Assembly (NCBI GenBank): GCA_051884615.1
Contig: JBJEVT010000031.1
Coordinates: 1-64,000 of the forward strand
Direction of reading: 5' to 3'
Source of the DNA: UBA1724 sp051884615
GTDB taxonomy: Bacteria; Verrucomicrobiota; Lentisphaeria; Oligosphaerales; Oligosphaeraceae
Length of the DNA: 64,000 nucleotides
Positions 60,041 to 64,000 of this stretch are shown here, one piece after another. How positions within the stretch are numbered: position 1 is the stretch's first letter; every line of letters begins with the position of its first letter. A program made the translations under genes and the position numbers. The notes below the pieces were generated by a model. That model searched no databases. It was not told the DNA's origin and saw nothing but the letters and a program-made list of their open reading frames with translations.

Positions 60041-60622
60041 TCAACCCCGTTTCAGGAGTTCCATGAACTCGTTGCGGGTGGCCTGGGAGCTTCGGAAGGA
60101 GCCCAGGACGGCGCTGGTGACCATGAGGGAGTTCTGCTTCTGGACGCCCCGCATCATCATGCACAGGTGGTGACATTCCATGACCACGCCCACGCCCTGG
60201 GCGTCGATTTTCTCCCGGACATAGGAGGCGATTTGCTGGGTGAGTCTTTCCTGGAGCTGGAGTCTGCGGGCGAAGCAGTCCACGATGCGGGCCAGTTTGG
60301 AGACGCCGTAGACCTTTCCCCTGGGGATGTAGCCGATATGGCATTTCCCGTAGAAGGGGAGGAGGTGGTGTTCGCAGAGGGAATAGACCTCGATGTCCTT
60401 CACCACCACCATGTGGTTGCACTCCTCGCTGAAGAGGGCGTCGCCCACGATGTCGTCGGGGTTCTGGGTGTAGCCCTGGAGGAGGAACTGGAGGGCCTTC
60501 TGGACGCGCTGGGGAGTCTTCAGGAGGCCCTCCCGTTCCGGATCCTCGCCGCAGAGGCGTAGGATTTCCCGGACGTGGTCGGCGACGTTTTCGCAGGGAG
60601 TGGGTTCGGGGGTCTGGCTCAT
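60041..60622 (-). CDS. folE: GTP cyclohydrolase I
   Basis: A 193-residue enzyme converting GTP to dihydroneopterin triphosphate, first step of folate synthesis. LLKTPQRVQKALQFL, zinc-binding CEHHLLPFYGKCHIGYIP, GVSKLARIVDCFARRLQLQERLT and GVGVVMECHHLCMMMRG are all present. The start at 60622 is 26 bp from the secA stop, so it probably shares the secA transcript. Confidence 0.96.
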   Translation of the reverse strand: MSQTPEPTPCENVADHVREILRLCGEDPEREGLLKTPQRVQKALQFLLQGYTQNPDDIVGDALFSEECNHMVVVKDIEVYSLCEHHLLPFYGKCHIGYIPRGKVYGVSKLARIVDCFARRLQLQERLTQQIASYVREKIDAQGVGVVMECHHLCMMMRGVQKQNSLMVTSAVLGSFRSSQATRNEFMELLKRG

Positions 60623-60647
60623 GTGCGGGGAAGAGGGAGGGGGCGTC

Positions 60648-63600
60648 TTACTCGAAGCGTCCGCAGCAGGCCTTGTATTTCTTGCCGGAGCCGCAGGGGC
60701 AGGGATCGTTCCGGCCGATCTTGGGCTGCTGTCGGCGCACGGTGACGGGACGGGGGGGCTGGGCGGCGGCGGCGTCGCCCTCGAACTGTCCCAGGGACTG
60801 GTGCATGGCCTGCTGTTTCCGGGCGGCGTTGCCGGCGGCGTTCTGGCGGGTGCCGTCGGGGGACTCCAGCTGCTCCTGGGCGGGATTCCGGCGCTGTCCC
60901 TGTTCGGGGGCGGTGCGTTGCACCAGGCGATAGCGGAAGATGTCGGTGCAGACCGTGTCCTTGATGCCGCCCAGGAGGGTGGCGTAGAGGGTGTAGGCCT
61001 CCTGCTTGTATTCCACCAGGGGGTCCCGCTGGCCGTAGGAGCGCAGCTGGACGCTTTGGCGAAGGTCGTCCATGTCGTAGAGGTGCGCCTGGTAGAGATT
61101 GTCCAGGGCGTTGAGCATGATGTAGCGTTCCAGCCACCGGCTGGCCTCGGGGCCCTCCACATTCTCCTTCATGGCGTAGACCTGGTCGATGTTCTCCATG
61201 ATGGCGTCGATGAGGTTTTCCGCATCCTGCTGGTTCTCCGGTTTCTCGAAGAGGGCCTTGGGGAAGGAGAAGGGGATGGTGCGCGCCAGCCACTCCTGGA
61301 GTTCGGAGGTGTCCAGGGGGGTGTTGCGGGAGCGGGCGGCGAAGGCGGCGTCCACCCGTTCGCCCACGGCGGTGCGGATGAAGTCCATGAGGAGGGCGCG
61401 GGAGTCCTCGTTGGTGAGGATGTCGTGGCGCAGGCTGTAGATGGCGGCGCGCTGCTTGTTCATCACGTCGTCGTATTCCAGGGTGCGCTTGCGGACGCTG
61501 AAATGCTGCTGTTCCACCCGCTTCTGTGCCTTCTCCACGGCGCGGCTCAGCCAGGGATGGGAGAGCTCCTCCCCTTCCTTCATGCCCATGCGCTCCATGA
61601 TGCCGGCGATGCGGTCGGAGCCGAAGAGGCGCATCAGGTTGTCCTCCAGGGAGACGTAGAAGATGCTGGAGCCGGGGTCGCCCTGGCGGGAGCAGCGTCC
61701 CCTCAGCTGCAGGTCGATGCGGCGGGCGTCATGGCGTTCGGAGCCGATGACATGGAGGCCGCCCAGCTCCCGGACGCCGGGCCCCAGCTTGATGTCGGTG
61801 CCTCGGCCCGCCATGTTGGTGGCGATGGTGACGGCGCCCCGCTGGCCCGCCCGCGCCACGATCTCCGCTTCGCTTTGGTGCTGCTTGGCGTTGAGGACGT
61901 TGTGGATGATGCGCTCCCGGGAGAGAAGACGGGAGAGCAATTCGGAGACCTCCACGGAGATGGTGCCCACCAGGACGGGCTGGCCCCGCCGGTTGCACTC
62001 CACGATCTCCTCGATGATGGCCTTGTATTTCTCCCGCTGGGTCTTGAAGATCCGGTCGTCGTGGTCGACGCGCTGGCAGGGCCGGTTGGTGGGGATGGTG
62101 ACCACGTCCAGGTTGTAGATGGACTTGAATTCGGTGGCTTCGGTGGCGGCGGTGCCGGTCATGCCTGCCAGCTTCTCGTACATCCGGAAGTAGTTCTGGA
62201 TGGTGATGGAGGCCAGGGTCTGGGTCTCCCGCTCGATTTTCACGTTCTCCTTGGCCTCCAGGGCCTGGTGGAGCCCCTCGGAGAAGCGGCGGCCGGGCTG
62301 GGGACGCCCGGTGAACTCGTCCACGATGATCACCTTGTTGTCCTGCACCACATACTGGACGTCCTTCTCGAAGAGGCAGTATGCCCGGAGGAGCTGGGAG
62401 ATGTTGTGGAGCATCTCGGACTTCTTGTCGTATTCCATCTGGACGGTCTTGCGCCGCTCCATCTTCTCCTCGGGGGAGAGGGCGGTGTCGGCGTCCAGCT
62501 CGCTGAAGATGGTGGGCAGATCCGGGATGACGAAGGCCTGGGGGTCGGAGGGCATGAGCTGGCGGCGCCCCTTCTCGGAGAGTTCGGACTCCCCGCCCTT
62601 CTCGTCCACGGTGAAGAAGAGCTCCTGCTTGATCTCCTGGAGGAGACCCCGGTTCACGTCGGAGTGCCATTCGGCGTCCACCCGCTCCAGCCCCTTGCGG
62701 ACGGCGGGGTCCTCCATGAAGCGGCGAAGGAGCTTGTGCCTGGGCATGCCGATCTGGACCTTCGCCAGGAGGTGGTACGCCTCGTCCTTCTCCTGGACGG
62801 TGGCGCCGGGCTTGTCCAGCAGGCTCTTGGCTTCCTGGAGGAGGCCGGCCACCAGCTTGTATTGGAGCCCGTAGAGGGCCTCCACCTGGGGCTTCACCAC
62901 GTCATACATGTGGGTGGAGACCTTGGCGGGACCGGCGATGATCAAGGGGGTGCGGGCCTCGTCGATGAGGATGGAGTCGATTTCGTCCACGATGGCGTAG
63001 AAGTAGTCCCGCTGGACCAGTTCCTCCCGGGAGTGGGCCATGCCCATGTCCCGGAGGTAGTCGAAACCGAATTCGGAGTTGGTGCCGTAGGTGATGTCGC
63101 AGGCGTATTGTTCCCGGCGCACCTGGGGGCTCTGGTTGTTCTGGATGCAGCCCACGGTGAGTCCCAGCCACCGGTAGAGGTGTCCCATCCACTCGGAGTC
63201 CCGTCGGGCCAGATAGTCGTTGACGGTGACCAGCTGGACGTTGCGGCCGGTGAGGGCGTTGAGGTAGAGGGGCATGGTGGCGACCAGGGTCTTTCCCTCG
63301 CCGGTGGCCATCTCGGAGATCTTGGACTGGTGGAGGACGATGCCGCCCATGATCTGGACGTCGAAGGGGACCATGTCCCACTCCAGGCGGTGCCCGGTGA
63401 CCTCCACGAAATGCTCCTCCTCCTTCCGGGATTCCTTGAGGCGGCGGCAGGCGTCCTTCACCACGGCGTAGGCCTCGCAGAGGATGTCATCGGTGGTCTC
63501 CCCGTTCCGGAGGCGCTCCTTGAACTCCTGGGTCTTGGCCTGGAGCTCCTGGTCGGTGAGGGCGCGGTACTCCTCTGCCTTCTGGTTCACCTGGCGCACC

Positions 63601-63674
63601 AGGGGCCAGAGCTTGCTGACCACCCGTTTGTTGCGGCTGCTGAAGAGTTTTTTGATAATCCAGTCGAGAAGCAT
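60648..63674 (-). CDS. secA: Preprotein translocase ATPase SecA
   Basis: A 1008-residue SecA. Walker A is EMATGEGKTLVA (~122-133). NDYLARRDSEWMG, DEIDSILIDEARTPLI (Walker B), the helicase motifs GRQ-like FTGRPQPGRRFSEGLH and ATNMAGRGTDIKLGPGV, and the C-terminal zinc motif CPCGSGKKYKACCG are complete. It drives post-translational protein export through SecYEG. Slightly longer than the E. coli protein, with a Gln/Arg-rich linker before the zinc motif. Confidence 0.97.
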   Translation of the reverse strand: MLLDWIIKKLFSSRNKRVVSKLWPLVRQVNQKAEEYRALTDQELQAKTQEFKERLRNGETTDDILCEAYAVVKDACRRLKESRKEEEHFVEVTGHRLEWDMVPFDVQIMGGIVLHQSKISEMATGEGKTLVATMPLYLNALTGRNVQLVTVNDYLARRDSEWMGHLYRWLGLTVGCIQNNQSPQVRREQYACDITYGTNSEFGFDYLRDMGMAHSREELVQRDYFYAIVDEIDSILIDEARTPLIIAGPAKVSTHMYDVVKPQVEALYGLQYKLVAGLLQEAKSLLDKPGATVQEKDEAYHLLAKVQIGMPRHKLLRRFMEDPAVRKGLERVDAEWHSDVNRGLLQEIKQELFFTVDEKGGESELSEKGRRQLMPSDPQAFVIPDLPTIFSELDADTALSPEEKMERRKTVQMEYDKKSEMLHNISQLLRAYCLFEKDVQYVVQDNKVIIVDEFTGRPQPGRRFSEGLHQALEAKENVKIERETQTLASITIQNYFRMYEKLAGMTGTAATEATEFKSIYNLDVVTIPTNRPCQRVDHDDRIFKTQREKYKAIIEEIVECNRRGQPVLVGTISVEVSELLSRLLSRERIIHNVLNAKQHQSEAEIVARAGQRGAVTIATNMAGRGTDIKLGPGVRELGGLHVIGSERHDARRIDLQLRGRCSRQGDPGSSIFYVSLEDNLMRLFGSDRIAGIMERMGMKEGEELSHPWLSRAVEKAQKRVEQQHFSVRKRTLEYDDVMNKQRAAIYSLRHDILTNEDSRALLMDFIRTAVGERVDAAFAARSRNTPLDTSELQEWLARTIPFSFPKALFEKPENQQDAENLIDAIMENIDQVYAMKENVEGPEASRWLERYIMLNALDNLYQAHLYDMDDLRQSVQLRSYGQRDPLVEYKQEAYTLYATLLGGIKDTVCTDIFRYRLVQRTAPEQGQRRNPAQEQLESPDGTRQNAAGNAARKQQAMHQSLGQFEGDAAAAQPPRPVTVRRQQPKIGRNDPCPCGSGKKYKACCGRFE

Positions 63675-63738
63675 CTTGAGGCGTGGGGCGGGAGGGGGGA
63701 GCGGACGAGGGGGCGGAGAGGCGGCGGCGGGGAGCGGC

Positions 63739-64000
63739 TTATTTGGAGCCGGGATGGACCAGGGGTTTGCCCTGGGCGCAGACGGGACACTCCGCGGGGT
63801 TGAAGGTCTTCAGGTTGAGGCGCACCAGGCTGCGGAAGGGCATGCCGAAATCCACGTCGCCGGCGCTGCGGTCCACCATGACGGTGACCCCCACCGGGAT
63901 GGCGCCGTAGGAACGGGCCAGGTCGATGGTCTGCTGCACCCGCCCGCCTTTGGTGACCACGTCCTCGGCGACGAGAACCCGCTCCCCGGGCTTCAGGGAG
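63739..64000 (-). CDS. pyrE: Orotate phosphoribosyltransferase, C-terminal part
   Basis: The frame enters from beyond the right edge and ends at 63739. The visible 86 residues hold the PRPP-binding loop VLVAEDVVTKGGRVQQTID, then YGAIPVGVTVMVDRSAG and a tail with CPVCAQGKPLVHPGS, as in the PyrE variant common outside gamma-proteobacteria. It transfers phosphoribose to orotate in pyrimidine synthesis. 64 bp separate it from secA. Confidence 0.88.
   Translation of the reverse strand, partial: SLKPGERVLVAEDVVTKGGRVQQTIDLARSYGAIPVGVTVMVDRSAGDVDFGMPFRSLVRLNLKTFNPAECPVCAQGKPLVHPGSK

Noticed and set aside
60600..63803. Plus-strand open frame of about 1070 codons opposite secA
   Set aside because: Gly/Val/Leu/His-rich shadow; secA on the minus strand is unambiguous.

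Overview
The window looks like a chromosomal segment of a Gram-negative, GC-rich bacterium. It holds TolC-like, membrane-fusion, LPS-kinase-like, MurB and type II pseudopilin-like genes, single-copy housekeeping genes (secA, era, mnmE, ligA, cysS), very CG-rich codon use over most of its length, a WYL-regulator remnant and a tRNA-Ile with a UAU anticodon. My best guess is the PVC superphylum, possibly Lentisphaerota. That is inferred from gene content, not from a marker comparison.

Layout. 1-2600: small membrane-protein genes, a tandem duplication and a hairpin-rich stretch. 2605-5750: a dynamin-like GTPase followed by a DUF697/YcjF-like membrane protein. 6488-14931: a WYL regulator lacking its WYL core, then a strikingly A+T-rich gene string. 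This string holds a degenerate small GTPase, a second dynamin-like GTPase with a membrane-hairpin segment, a two-helix membrane protein, a large HerA/DUF87-type ATPase, an LHH-motif nuclease toxin and a SUKH/SMI1-type immunity protein. The last members overlap by ATGA or by a few bases and are very probably one operon. This is the best candidate for an undescribed conflict system. A tRNA-Ile follows at 15264.

15560-22531: a large secreted glycoside-hydrolase-like protein, cysS and an HD phosphohydrolase, separated by two families of dispersed intergenic repeats, plus an A+T-rich orphan membrane gene. 22532-29410 (minus strand): gltA, an esterase, a eukaryote-type hisA, a PflX-like radical SAM gene, purE, two envelope genes and recO. 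29949-34446 (plus): pdxST and bioBDA, i.e. pyridoxal phosphate and biotin synthesis. 34549-38946: a small membrane protein, a beta-lactamase-fold hydrolase, three secreted or lipoprotein genes and an EamA transporter.

39029-44589 (minus): LysM protein, small protein, era, comF, three pseudopilin-like genes and murB. Together with comEC at 50630 this suggests DNA uptake or pseudopilus functions. 44915-50675 (plus): rsmB, mnmE and ligA; the ligA frame runs on without a stop into a WaaP/InaA-like kinase domain. 52660-59899 (plus): a tripartite export locus with a TolC-like protein, a Cys-rich zinc-ribbon protein, an HlyD-like adaptor and two ABC half-transporters whose motifs predict a heterodimer with one degenerate ATP site. 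60041-64000 (minus): folE, secA and the 3' end of pyrE.
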